This document shows positions 15,490 through 23,737 of a stretch of 49,113 bases of DNA, one piece after another. Every line of letters begins with the position of its first letter. The stretch's first letter is position 1. The stretch lies in assembly GCF_014982975.1 (NCBI RefSeq), contig NZ_JADCKL010000016.1, forward strand, positions 1 through 49,113. The letters run 5' to 3'. The stretch is from Claveliimonas monacensis (GTDB lineage: Bacteria; Bacillota; Clostridia; Lachnospirales; Lachnospiraceae). Position numbers and translations under genes: made by a program. The notes under the pieces are model-generated. The model did not search any database. It saw only the letters and a list, made by a program, of their open reading frames with translations, and had not been told where the DNA came from.

Positions 15490-16508
15490 AATGTGACTCC
15501 TTTATCTCCGGCTTTGATATGGCCGATCACATAAGGCGTATCTCCTGCCGCTTTCATGGCCTCCATGGCTGCGTCCACATCCTTCGGATCCACTGCCACA
15601 ACCATGCCGATACCCATGTTGAATGTGTTGTACATCATCTGCTCTTCCACATGGCCCTGCTTTGCCAGCATGTCAAAAATAGGCGGCACCGGATAGCTGT
15701 CTTTCTCGATCACTGCGTGGGTGCCTTCCTTCAGCATACGGGGCACGTTCTCGTAGAAGCCGCCCCCTGTGATGTGGCTGCAGGCCTTCACCTTAACTCC
15801 TGCGTTTTTCACGCTCTTGAGGGCTTTTACATAAATCCTCGTAGGGGCCAGGAGAGCCTCCCCCAGGGTCTTCCCAAGCTCGTCATAGTATGTATCCAAA
15901 GACTCCCTTGTCATGTCAAACACCTTGCGCACCAGGGAAAATCCGTTGCTGTGCACGCCGGAAGAAGCCATGCCGATGAGCACATCTCCCTCTGCCAGGT
16001 TCTCCCCAGTGATCATATCTTTTCTGTCACAGACGCCCACTGCAAATCCGGCCAGATCATAATCATCTTCCGGCATAAGTCCGGGATGCTCTGCTGTCTC
16101 GCCGCCGATGAGAGCCGCCTCAGACTGGATGCAGCCTTCCGCCACTCCTTTTACAATGTCAGCGATCTTCTCCGGATAGTTCTTTCCGCAGGCTATGTAG
16201 TCCAGGAAGAACAGGGGCTCCCCGCCTGCACAGGCAATGTCGTTGACACACATGGCCACCGCATCGATACCGATGGTGTCATGCTTGTCCAGGATCATGG
16301 CCAGCTTCACTTTTGTGCCGCAGCCGTCTGTTCCGGACAGAAGAACAGGATCTTCCATTTCCTTGATCTTACTTAAGGAAAACGCGCCGGAAAATCCTCC
16401 CAGACCCCCCAGCACCTCGGGGCGCATGGTCTTCTTTACATGCTCCTTCATCAGTTCCACGGATCTGTAACCCGCCTCAATATCTACACCCGCATTCTTG
16501 TAATCCAT
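15483..16508 (-). CDS. purM: Phosphoribosylformylglycinamidine cyclo-ligase
   Basis: This 341-residue AIR synthetase closes the imidazole ring with ATP, the fifth step of purine synthesis. It carries MDYKNAGVDIEAGYRSVELM at the N-terminus, the ATP-binding SGTDGCGTKVKLA, DAVAMCVNDIACAGGEPLFF, and GGGFYENVPRML. It lies 13 bases after purE and overlaps purN. Confidence 0.97.
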   Translation of the reverse strand: MDYKNAGVDIEAGYRSVELMKEHVKKTMRPEVLGGLGGFSGAFSLSKIKEMEDPVLLSGTDGCGTKVKLAMILDKHDTIGIDAVAMCVNDIACAGGEPLFFLDYIACGKNYPEKIADIVKGVAEGCIQSEAALIGGETAEHPGLMPEDDYDLAGFAVGVCDRKDMITGENLAEGDVLIGMASSGVHSNGFSLVRKVFDMTRESLDTYYDELGKTLGEALLAPTRIYVKALKSVKNAGVKVKACSHITGGGFYENVPRMLKEGTHAVIEKDSYPVPPIFDMLAKQGHVEEQMMYNTFNMGIGMVVAVDPKDVDAAMEAMKAAGDTPYVIGHIKAGDKGVTLC

Positions 16509-16521
16509 ACTTTTCTCCTCA

Positions 16522-17043
16522 CTACATCTGTTTCATGTATTCTTTATAGCCAAGTTCGTCCAGCTTCGCCGCCTTTGCCTGCACGGTCTCCTTCATCTCC
16601 TGTGTGTAGGCCTTCAGTCTCTCAAGAAGAGCCGCGTCTGAGGTGGCCAGGATCTTCGCTGCCAGGATGGCCGCGTTCATGCCTCCGTCAATGGCAACTG
16701 TGGCAACCGGAATTCCGGGCGGCATCTGTACGATTGAAAAAAGCGCGTCCTCTCCGGCCAGGTTCTTTCCCGACATGGGCACGCCGATGACCGGCATGGG
16801 GAAGATGGCGGCACACATACCCGGCAGATGGGCAGCCATGCCTGCTCCGGCGATGATCACCTTAAAATCTTTCTCCTCCGCGCTCTTTGCATACTCAAAA
16901 AACACATCCGGCTCCCTGTGGGCGGAGATGATCGTCATCTCATACTCGATCCCCAGTTTTTCCAGCATATCGGCAGCCTTGCTCATAACCTTCATATCAG
17001 AGTCACTGCCCATTACGATTCCTACTTTTGGCATAGTTTCCAT
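16522..17043 (-). CDS. purE: N5-carboxyaminoimidazole ribonucleotide mutase
   Basis: This 173-residue protein is a PurE-family enzyme acting on carboxylated AIR. The hallmark GIVMGSDSDMKVMSKAADML, then ISAHREPD, AGAGMAAHLPGM and GVPMSGKNLAG are present. Class I PurE normally works with PurK, and no purK is seen here, so whether it uses N5-CAIR or CO2 directly cannot be decided from this window. It leads the purE-M-N-D block, 47 bases after the aminopeptidase gene, and I see no convincing promoter in that gap. Confidence 0.93.
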   Translation of the reverse strand: METMPKVGIVMGSDSDMKVMSKAADMLEKLGIEYEMTIISAHREPDVFFEYAKSAEEKDFKVIIAGAGMAAHLPGMCAAIFPMPVIGVPMSGKNLAGEDALFSIVQMPPGIPVATVAIDGGMNAAILAAKILATSDAALLERLKAYTQEMKETVQAKAAKLDELGYKEYMKQM

Positions 17044-17090
17044 CCTTTCCGCTTTTCGCTCATTTATAAGTTTCGCAGATAAATCATAGC

Positions 17091-19148
17091 TTATTTATTC
17101 GTATTTTTCAATGGTTCATTTAAAATCTCTGTGCCTGGAAGGACAAATTCTCCATTTTCGATGAGAGGGATCTCCTCTCCCTCCCCGGTCACCACTGCGA
17201 TCCTGCCCAGTTCCTCGTAGGGAATGGTGATATCCGTGTGGCAGTGGAAGTAGGCCTTTGCCGGGTCTTCTTTCCGCTTTATGGAAATAGAATTGTCTCT
17301 GGCCACGATCTCCTTCCCATCCGGGTTGTACACGCTGATGTCCTCAGCCCAGCTGTAGCATGTGTCGCCCACGGCAAAATGGGGGCCTGTCTTCTCTGCA
17401 ATGAGAATGGGCATCTTGCCCCCGATGCCATATTTTCTGGCTGTCACGTAGGCTGTAGTGTTGGTGCCGATGGCAAACTCGCCAAGGGGAAGAGTCTCGT
17501 GTTTGAAAAGAATATTGTCAAAAATATACTTCCTGCCCTCTTCCTCATCCTCAAAATTGCCGCACCGGTACCCGGTGATCATGCCGTCCTCAAAGGTCAG
17601 CTCCAGATCCTTAAACTGCAGTCCGTTCAGGTACACCTGGCTGACATGCAGCGTCCCTTCCGTTCCCTCCAGCACCGGAGAAGTAAAGACTTCCCCCACC
17701 GGGATATTCACGTCCGCCACGCAGTTTTCAAATATGGTCTCCTTTTCCGGGTCTGAAAGTCTGTAAAGCTGCACTTTCATGTCCGTCCGGTTGCCGTCCT
17801 TTCCAAGGATGCGCACATATTTTCCCTTATCCAGGGCGTCGATGAGCTTCTGCTGTACGCTGCCGTACACTTCGGCGTCCAGGGTGTTGATGCGGATCAC
17901 CTGGTCGAAGATCTCCGGGTACTTCTCCCCGATCTCCGGCACCGGCCACGCAATGATGGTAAAGCTCCTCTCATCCCCCGGAATGTACTCGTTGGTCATC
18001 TGGGAGGATCTGCTGTCATAGAGAAGCTGCAGCTCTTCCTGCTTCGGAGACAGGGATACCACTTCTTTTTTCTGCTTTGGAGAAAAAGGCTTCTCACCGA
18101 AGGTCTCCATCACCGCCGGGCCTGCCAGCGCCCGGGCCAGCTCTCTGTTTCTCTCATAGGTGGTGTGCATGACTTCCAGCTTCCGCTCCATGAACCGCTT
18201 GCCAAAGAAAAGGCCCTGGTCATTTCTGTGGTCATAGTCGTACTGCATATTGGGAATGCCGCCATAGTATCCCACCCGGGATGCCCCTCTCTTTGTGAGG
18301 ACGCTTCCTGCCGCCCGGTAGATCACCGGTTCAAGGCCCATTTCACGGAAATTCTCCACCGCCTTCTTCACCACTCTCTCAAAGCCAAGGACATAGCGGA
18401 TATTCACTGTCCCTTTCTTTGACAGATCCTTTCCCGTGTTGACAAAACCGATCCTGTATCCTTCCGTGTACACATCCGCCATCTTCTGCACTGTCTCCTC
18501 CGGCAGGGCCGCCAGATAGCGGGCTGTCCCCAGCTCATTTTCCCCCACGTACTCTCCGTAGAAATAAAGGTATCGGAAGTCCGACAGGTCGCATTCTTCT
18601 ATGATATCCAGAGCGAACCTCCTCTCAGGATCGATCTGCTCCTCTATCCTGTCCGCCACAAACACGTCGCAGTAATCACTGGCGTACCAGTAAATGATAT
18701 CCCGGAGGGTCCGAAGCTCCGGCTCATCCTCCTCTTCAAAGCAGTTGTAGATCTCGATGAAAAGTTCGTACAGAATGTCCAGGTACTCTGTCTTCCCCTC
18801 CGCCGCATAGGGGATGCCTCCCCGGATCTCAGCGTAGAGAAAGCTTAAGATCTGCCCGTATTCCTCCCCCAGCTCCCGCACCGCATACGCGGGATTGCCG
18901 CAGCTGGTCTCATAATTTTCAGGCAAGATGTCCTCATAGAGCTTTCTGTTCCACTCCTTCAGTTCCTCCAGCGAAGACTTCCTGTAGTCTCCCGAAGAGA
19001 CACATCTGTAAAATCTGTCCAATAAAAGAATAAATTCCGCAGTCCGCCGGAACCAGGGCCGGAATCTCTCCCCTGCCCTCTCTTCATCCGGGATCTGCGA
19101 AATCCTTTCTATTGCAAGTTCATATCTTTCTTCTGTCAGTTCTGCCAT
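17091..19148 (-). CDS. M29-family metallo-aminopeptidase with N-terminal extension
   Basis: This 685-residue protein matches M29 aminopeptidases (AmpS/aminopeptidase T type) in its C-terminal two thirds: LGFERVVKKAVENFREMGLE, then NIPVGEVFTSPVLEGTEGTL (the glutamate region), TGPHFAVGDTC and HCHTDITIP, which hold metal-ligand histidines. Ordinary M29 enzymes are near 410 residues, so about 220-270 extra residues lie at the N-terminus, acidic and without recognisable motifs. It is likely cytoplasmic and used in peptide turnover. It starts directly after the stop codon of the small membrane protein (TAG-ATG) with an AAGGGGG site. Confidence 0.82.
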   Translation of the reverse strand: MAELTEERYELAIERISQIPDEERAGERFRPWFRRTAEFILLLDRFYRCVSSGDYRKSSLEELKEWNRKLYEDILPENYETSCGNPAYAVRELGEEYGQILSFLYAEIRGGIPYAAEGKTEYLDILYELFIEIYNCFEEEDEPELRTLRDIIYWYASDYCDVFVADRIEEQIDPERRFALDIIEECDLSDFRYLYFYGEYVGENELGTARYLAALPEETVQKMADVYTEGYRIGFVNTGKDLSKKGTVNIRYVLGFERVVKKAVENFREMGLEPVIYRAAGSVLTKRGASRVGYYGGIPNMQYDYDHRNDQGLFFGKRFMERKLEVMHTTYERNRELARALAGPAVMETFGEKPFSPKQKKEVVSLSPKQEELQLLYDSRSSQMTNEYIPGDERSFTIIAWPVPEIGEKYPEIFDQVIRINTLDAEVYGSVQQKLIDALDKGKYVRILGKDGNRTDMKVQLYRLSDPEKETIFENCVADVNIPVGEVFTSPVLEGTEGTLHVSQVYLNGLQFKDLELTFEDGMITGYRCGNFEDEEEGRKYIFDNILFKHETLPLGEFAIGTNTTAYVTARKYGIGGKMPILIAEKTGPHFAVGDTCYSWAEDISVYNPDGKEIVARDNSISIKRKEDPAKAYFHCHTDITIPYEELGRIAVVTGEGEEIPLIENGEFVLPGTEILNEPLKNTNK

Positions 19149-19547
19149 CTAAAATAGCCCCCTTAAAAATATTGCGATCAGACCAAGGAGAAAAAGGCCA
19201 TTCAACGCCGCCCCCACTTTACATGTGACGTAATTCTTTTCTCTCTCCTTAAAGCCCTGGATAGCATTTTTCAGTCCAACGACTGCCAGGGCAAGGGCGC
19301 TAAGACCCACAACGCCGATCAAAAGTCCTACATCTCCTCTGGTTATGTATGAAGCAGAAAAAGCCAGCACAAGGAGGAACAGACAGCACACTGCGAGAAA
19401 CGTGGATTTGATCCCTCTTCTGGAGTGTTTCAGCTGGGCCTGCCCATACTTCCGGCTGCGCCTCTTCATTTTCTCTTTTTCTGTTTTTTTCTTTTTTCTT
19501 CTCTCCGCCATCTCCTCAATGGCTTCTCTTAGTCTTCTTAGCAACAT
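19149..19547 (-). CDS. Small two- to three-helix membrane protein, unknown function
   Basis: This 132-residue protein has a very basic N-terminus (KKKKTEKEKMKRRSRK) followed by three hydrophobic helices near residues 48-68, 75-93 and 112-131. I do not recognise a functional family with certainty; it resembles DUF-type small membrane proteins of Lachnospiraceae. The start at 19547 has AAGGAG 5 bases ahead, and it overlaps the end of the VanZ-like gene by 32 bases. It abuts the aminopeptidase gene. Confidence 0.75.
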   Translation of the reverse strand: MLLRRLREAIEEMAERRKKKKTEKEKMKRRSRKYGQAQLKHSRRGIKSTFLAVCCLFLLVLAFSASYITRGDVGLLIGVVGLSALALAVVGLKNAIQGFKEREKNYVTCKVGAALNGLFLLGLIAIFLRGLF

Positions 19548-19995
19548 GGTGTCTCCTTATCGCTGCACATATGGTAAAAATGATGTATCCTGCCGCCCCT
19601 CCTATGGTGTTCAGGAGCAGGTCGTCCACGTCAAAACTGCCCACCTTTGTCAGGAGCTGAAACGCCTCCACTCCCAGGCTCAGCGAAAAGCTGTACAGCA
19701 CGGCCGAGGCAAAGCTCCTGTGCCGGCTGGCCATAGGCAGGAAAAAGCCAAAAGGCATAAAAATCAGCACATTGCCGAAAAGATTGGAAAACACGGCATA
19801 AGTGCCAAGCTGATCCCTGTATGTCCAAAACCTTCTGATCTCCTGAAAAAGGACCAGGTTGTAGTGGTACTCACTGGCCGGCCCGGTCCTCCCGTAAAGA
19901 TCAGAAAACAGCAGAAAATACACGACAAATGCCATATACAGGATAAACAAGATCTTCCCCAGTATACGTATTCCTCTGCCTTTTTTATAACTCAA
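19516..19995 (-). CDS. VanZ-like family membrane protein
   Basis: This 159-residue protein has four to five hydrophobic segments and the VanZ-like pattern NLFGNVLIFMPFGFFLPM, LGVEAFQLLTKVGSFDVDDLL and NTIGGAAGY. VanZ proteins can confer teicoplanin tolerance, but most genomic homologues have no known role, and no van cluster is present here. The start is uncertain: the TTG at 19995 has GGAGG 15 bases upstream, a long spacing, and the next good start would be an ATG about 20 codons in, which would cut into the first helix. Confidence 0.85.
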   Translation of the reverse strand: MSYKKGRGIRILGKILFILYMAFVVYFLLFSDLYGRTGPASEYHYNLVLFQEIRRFWTYRDQLGTYAVFSNLFGNVLIFMPFGFFLPMASRHRSFASAVLYSFSLSLGVEAFQLLTKVGSFDVDDLLLNTIGGAAGYIIFTICAAIRRHHVAKKTKRSH

Positions 19996-20035
19996 AACTT
20001 ATCTTCTACTCCTCCATCCAGTCAGACTGTTTTCT

Positions 20036-20188
20036 TTAAAACATCAGGCCGTTCTTCTCTTTCAACAGCCTCGCGCCGCCGATGATGGACAGGATACCTG
20101 CCACCGTGCCCACCACGATCATCACAATGCCGATCACTATATTTCCAGTTCCCGCAAACGCCATAGATCTGTATGCTTTTTCATTCAT
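20036..20188 (-). CDS. 50-residue single-helix membrane protein
   Basis: This short gene encodes 50 residues: a polar start (MNEKAYRS), a long hydrophobic glycine-rich helix (FAGTGNIVIGIVMIVVGTVA and on to about residue 38) and a basic tail (RLLKEKNG). A textbook AGGAGG lies 8 bases before the ATG. It sits 12 bases after pyrE and 40 bases before the VanZ-like gene, so it is very likely expressed. I do not recognise a family. It is short enough to be missed by standard gene callers. Confidence 0.8.
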   Translation of the reverse strand: MNEKAYRSMAFAGTGNIVIGIVMIVVGTVAGILSIIGGARLLKEKNGLMF

Positions 20189-20200
20189 AGCCGCTTCCTC

Positions 20201-20881
20201 CTATTTTGCTCCGTACTGTTCATAGTATGCATCAATAGCTGCCTTTAATGTATCGTCGATAACAACCTTTCCGTCACATTCTTTATTCCAGAGACACTCT
20301 ACCACTTCCGCCATGGTCACAATGGCCGCTGTGTCAAATCCGTACAGGTCATGGACCTCATCCAGGGCTTTCTTCTCTCCGCCCTTGCCCACTTCCATGC
20401 GGTCCAGGGATACCATAAGGCCCACGATAGTTACATCCGCTGCTCCTCTTACCTTTGGAACCGTCTCCTCCATGGATTTACCGGAGGTTGTCACGTCCTC
20501 GATCATGATAACCCGGTCCCCGTCTTTTAAGCTGCTGCCAAGAAAGCTTCCCTTGTCAGCACCATGGTCTTTCTCCTCCTTGCGGTCTGAGCAGTAGCGG
20601 ATCTCCTTTCCGTAGAGCTCGCTGTAGGCGATAGCTGTCACCACTGCCAGCGGGATCCCCTTGTAGGCGGGCCCGAAGAGCACGTCAAAGTCATCCCCGT
20701 ACCTGTCGTGGATAGCCTTGGCGTAGTATTCTCCCAGTTTCTTTAACTGGGAACCTGTCACATAGGCGCCTGCGTTCATAAAGAAGGGGGATTTTCTCCC
20801 GCTTTTCAAAGTAAAATCTCCAAATTTCAGCACATCACTGTCCACCATAAACTGGATAAATTCCTGCTTGTAACTTTCCAT
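20201..20881 (-). CDS. pyrE: Orotate phosphoribosyltransferase
   Basis: This 226-residue enzyme makes OMP from orotate and PRPP. The PRPP-binding signature VIMIEDVTTSGKSMEE and the core LFGPAYKGIPLAVVTAIA are clear. The start at 20881 is preferred: GGAGG is 11 bases ahead and the length fits the family; a GTG 16 codons earlier lacks a ribosome site. It is separated from pyrCFKD by a strong terminator and has its own good promoter with a leader of about 110 bases. Downstream genes follow closely up to purD. Confidence 0.95.
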   Translation of the reverse strand: MESYKQEFIQFMVDSDVLKFGDFTLKSGRKSPFFMNAGAYVTGSQLKKLGEYYAKAIHDRYGDDFDVLFGPAYKGIPLAVVTAIAYSELYGKEIRYCSDRKEEKDHGADKGSFLGSSLKDGDRVIMIEDVTTSGKSMEETVPKVRGAADVTIVGLMVSLDRMEVGKGGEKKALDEVHDLYGFDTAAIVTMAEVVECLWNKECDGKVVIDDTLKAAIDAYYEQYGAK

Positions 20882-20999
20882 ATCTTTCAAAACCTCCGTG
20901 TTTATAGGATTTTGTCCTTGCGTTTCCACTTTTTTGCCGCTGCGGGCAAATCCCCCTCTGCCTTAAAAGGACAGAAAGAGAGTCATTATATTCTTTTCA

Positions 21000-21028
21000 A
21001 TTCTACCATACCCGCTAGAGATTTTCAA
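21000..21028 (-). promoter_or_regulatory. Promoter of the pyrE unit
   Basis: TTGAAA (21023-21028) and TAGAAT (21000-21005) are separated by 17 bases on the minus strand, with an extended TGG. The leader that follows holds a small hairpin, TTTGCC with GGCAAA around 20930-20950, but no recognisable PyrR-binding element. Confidence 0.75.
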
Positions 21029-21062
21029 TTCAGGAATTTCCCCCGCTCTGTCAGATGCCGGC

Positions 21063-21100
21063 AAAAAAAGAGGACTGTCATGTCTCCACAACAGTCCTCT
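21063..21100 (-). terminator. Terminator of pyrCFKD
   Basis: A 10-bp stem (21069-21078 with 21091-21100) is followed by seven U residues on the minus strand, 12 bases after the pyrD stop codon. Confidence 0.92.
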
Positions 21101-21111
21101 GGATCCTTCTG

Positions 21112-22014
21112 TTACCTGACAGCTCCCACCATGTCTTTCACAGTCTCAAATCCCTGCTTTTCCATATACTTCTCGATGCCATCAATGACTTTTAGGGTCA
21201 CGGCCGGATCGTGGAAGTTGGCCGTTCCCACGGACACAGCGCTGGCTCCGGCCAGGATCATCTCGATGGCGTCCTCCGCCGTGGCAATGCCTCCCATGCC
21301 GATGATGGGGATGTGTACCGCCTGAGCCGCCTGGTACACCATGCGCACGGCAATGGGATGGACCGCCGGACCGGACACACCGCCTGTCTTATTTGCCAGG
21401 GCAAATGTCCTGCGGTTGATGTCGATCTTCATGCCGGTCAGTGTGTTAATGAGGGAGATGGCGTCCGCGCCGCCTGCCTCCGCCGCCTTTGCGATTTCTG
21501 TGATATCCGTCACATTGGGGGTCAGCTTCATGATCACCGGCTGCTTTGCGATCTTCTTGATCTGTGCTGTCAGCTCCTCCACATGTCCCGCGTCCTGCCC
21601 GAAAGCCAGAAAGCCCGCGTTCACATTGGGGCAGGAGATGTTGATCTCCATCATGTCGATGGGCTCATCTGCCAGTCGCTCCACCACTGCCAGATATTCT
21701 TCCGGCGCATGGCCGCACACGTTCACAATGATCTTTGTGTCAAACTGCTTCAGATAGGGGATATCCCTCTGGCAGAACAGCTCAATGCCCGGGTTCTGCA
21801 GGCCGATGGCATTCATCATGCCGCCGTATACTTCCGCCACGCGGGGCGTCGGGTTGCCGCTCCAGGGTACATTTGCCACGCCCTTTGTGGTCACGGCGCC
21901 CAGACGGTTCAGATCCACAAAATCTGAAAATTCCTCGCCGGATCCGAATGTGCCGGAAGCCACAGTCACCGGGTTCTTCCACTCTACGCCCGCTATATTT
22001 ACTTTCATGTCCAT
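21112..22014 (-). CDS. pyrD: Dihydroorotate dehydrogenase B, catalytic subunit
   Basis: This 300-residue FMN enzyme oxidises dihydroorotate to orotate. It is class 1B: the catalytic base is Cys128 in the motif MEINISCPNVNAG, and it is paired with pyrK, which carries electrons to NAD. TLTGMKIDINRRTFALANKT and IIGMGGIATAEDAIEMILAG are FMN-phosphate-site motifs. The start overlaps the pyrK stop codon in TGATG. It is the last gene of the pyrCFKD operon. Confidence 0.97.
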   Translation of the reverse strand: MDMKVNIAGVEWKNPVTVASGTFGSGEEFSDFVDLNRLGAVTTKGVANVPWSGNPTPRVAEVYGGMMNAIGLQNPGIELFCQRDIPYLKQFDTKIIVNVCGHAPEEYLAVVERLADEPIDMMEINISCPNVNAGFLAFGQDAGHVEELTAQIKKIAKQPVIMKLTPNVTDITEIAKAAEAGGADAISLINTLTGMKIDINRRTFALANKTGGVSGPAVHPIAVRMVYQAAQAVHIPIIGMGGIATAEDAIEMILAGASAVSVGTANFHDPAVTLKVIDGIEKYMEKQGFETVKDMVGAVR

Positions 22015-22796
22015 CAGATCTCCACCTCCGTCGATAAGAAGACCGGCCCGTCTTTGCAGATCCGCTTATTATTTACATTGCTGTGGGCATCCTTCTCCTT
22101 TGTCTTACACACGCATCCGAGACAGGCGCCGATGCCGCAGGCCATCCTCTCTTCCAGAGAAATGTAGCACGTAATTCCCTTTTCTTCCGCGTACTGTTTG
22201 ATCGCACGAAGCATGGGCGTGGGGCCGCAGGCATAAATGATGTCCGCCTCCAGTCCATGCTCCCGCACGGCGTCCAGGACATTGCCTTTTACGCCCACGC
22301 TTCCGTCTTCTGTAGAGATAAAGAGTTCCCCGTTTTTCTCAAATTCCTCCCGCAGGAATGTCTGCCTGTCCCTGTATCCGGCAATGATCTGCTTTTTCCC
22401 GCAGTCCAGTTCCTTCGCCAGCTCCAGGATGGGAGGCACGCCGATGCCGCCGCCCATGAGGAATGCTTTTTTCCCTTTTGCCTCCTCCAGGGGGAAGCCA
22501 TTTCCCAGGGGGCCGACGATGAAGAGGCTATCTCCTGCCTCCATCCGGGAAAACTGCTCTGTCCCGGTGTTCTCTCCTGTCACCCGGTACACCACCCGCA
22601 GCGCCCCGCCTTCTCTGTCAATCTCGCAGATACTGATGGGGCGGGGCAGCAGCTTTGTCCCGTCATTTGTATACATGGACAGGAACTGCCCCGGCTTTGC
22701 TGTCTTTGCAGCCTCTGTGCATATCCACATGCTGAAGATCCCCTCCGCGAGCTGCTCCTGGGAGATGATCTGTACCTGTTCTTTCTTCTTTGTCAT
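22014..22796 (-). CDS. pyrK: Dihydroorotate dehydrogenase B, electron-transfer subunit
   Basis: This 260-residue protein carries FAD and a [2Fe-2S] cluster and passes electrons from PyrD to NAD. The FAD domain has LLPRPISICEID, the NAD-binding part has FLMGGGIGVPPILELAKEL, and the C-terminal cluster cysteines are in MACGIGACLGCVC and RICKDGP. It overlaps pyrD by one base and lies 14 bases after pyrF. Confidence 0.97.
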   Translation of the reverse strand: MTKKKEQVQIISQEQLAEGIFSMWICTEAAKTAKPGQFLSMYTNDGTKLLPRPISICEIDREGGALRVVYRVTGENTGTEQFSRMEAGDSLFIVGPLGNGFPLEEAKGKKAFLMGGGIGVPPILELAKELDCGKKQIIAGYRDRQTFLREEFEKNGELFISTEDGSVGVKGNVLDAVREHGLEADIIYACGPTPMLRAIKQYAEEKGITCYISLEERMACGIGACLGCVCKTKEKDAHSNVNNKRICKDGPVFLSTEVEI

Positions 22797-22810
22797 CTTT
22801 TCCTTCTCCT

Positions 22811-23737
22811 TTAGCGGTTTTCCAGCGCTCCGGCAATGTCCGCGATCATATCTTCCACCGCAGCCCTGGAAGCGTCTCCAAAGGCCTCTGCTCCGAAGGA
22901 AGCATATTTCTCCTGCTTGTAGGCAGCGATGATCCCCCTGGATGAGTTTACGATGGCGCCAAGTCCGTCCTCATTGAAGAAGTGCACCAGATCTTTTCCC
23001 TGGCCGCCCTGTGCGCCGTAGCCCGGCACAAGGATGTAGGCCTTGGGCATGATCTTGCGCAGCACTTTTCCCATCTCCGGGTATGTGGCGCCCACAACTG
23101 CGCCCACGTAGCTGTAGGAACATCCCATGCACTCCTGGCCCCACTCATTTACCTTCTCGCCTACCAGCTCGTAGAGCGGACGTCCGTCGATAAGCTGATC
23201 CTGGAACTCCCCGCTGGAAGGATTGGATGTCTTCACAAGGATAAAAAGTCCCTTCTGCTCTTTCTTGCACACGTCGATAAAGGGCTTCACACCGTCGGAT
23301 CCAAGGTAGGGGTTGACTGTCACAAAGTCCTCGTCGAATGGAGCAAATGTATTGCTTCCCACCTGCACTTTTCCGATGTGTCCTGTGGCGTAGGCTGCGG
23401 AAGTGGAGCCGATGTCCCCTCTCTTGATATCGCCGATCACAACCAGGCCTTTTTCTTTACAGTAGTCCACAGTCTTTTTGAAAGCTGCAAGTCCCGGGAT
23501 ACCGAACTGCTCGTACATGGCGATCTGGGGCTTCACAGCCGGGATCAGATCGTATGTCTTGTCCACGATCTCCTTGTTAAACTGCCAGATGGCCTCAGCG
23601 GCCCCCTCCAGGGTCTCTCCAAACTCAGCAAAGGCCTTCTTCTGCACATGCTCCGGAATGTAGCTGAGCATGGGGTCCAGTCCCACTACAATGGGGGCTC
23701 CCGTCTTTTTGATATTGCTTACTAACTGATTAATCAA
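22811..23737 (-). CDS. pyrF: Orotidine-5'-phosphate decarboxylase, subfamily 2
   Basis: This 308-residue enzyme decarboxylates OMP to UMP. It belongs to the longer subfamily 2: APIVVGLDPML near the start and the catalytic GDIKRGDIGSTSAAYA. The start is taken as the TTG at 23737 because AAGGAGG lies 8 bases upstream; an ATG eight codons earlier would place that site inside the gene. With this start the gene overlaps the end of pyrC by 8 bases. Confidence 0.95.
   Translation of the reverse strand: MINQLVSNIKKTGAPIVVGLDPMLSYIPEHVQKKAFAEFGETLEGAAEAIWQFNKEIVDKTYDLIPAVKPQIAMYEQFGIPGLAAFKKTVDYCKEKGLVVIGDIKRGDIGSTSAAYATGHIGKVQVGSNTFAPFDEDFVTVNPYLGSDGVKPFIDVCKKEQKGLFILVKTSNPSSGEFQDQLIDGRPLYELVGEKVNEWGQECMGCSYSYVGAVVGATYPEMGKVLRKIMPKAYILVPGYGAQGGQGKDLVHFFNEDGLGAIVNSSRGIIAAYKQEKYASFGAEAFGDASRAAVEDMIADIAGALENR

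Noticed and set aside
17044-17090. Search for a purine riboswitch or promoter before purE
   Set aside because: The 47-base gap is too short for a purine riboswitch, and only a weak TATAAA without a partner -35 is present.
19516-19995. VanZ-like gene as evidence of a glycopeptide-resistance cluster
   Set aside because: No vanA, vanH, vanX, vanR or vanS genes are present, and isolated VanZ-like genes are common in Firmicutes.
20930-20950. Hairpin in the pyrE leader considered as a PyrR attenuator
   Set aside because: The stem is only 6 bp, has no U-tract, and the conserved PyrR-binding loop sequence is not seen.
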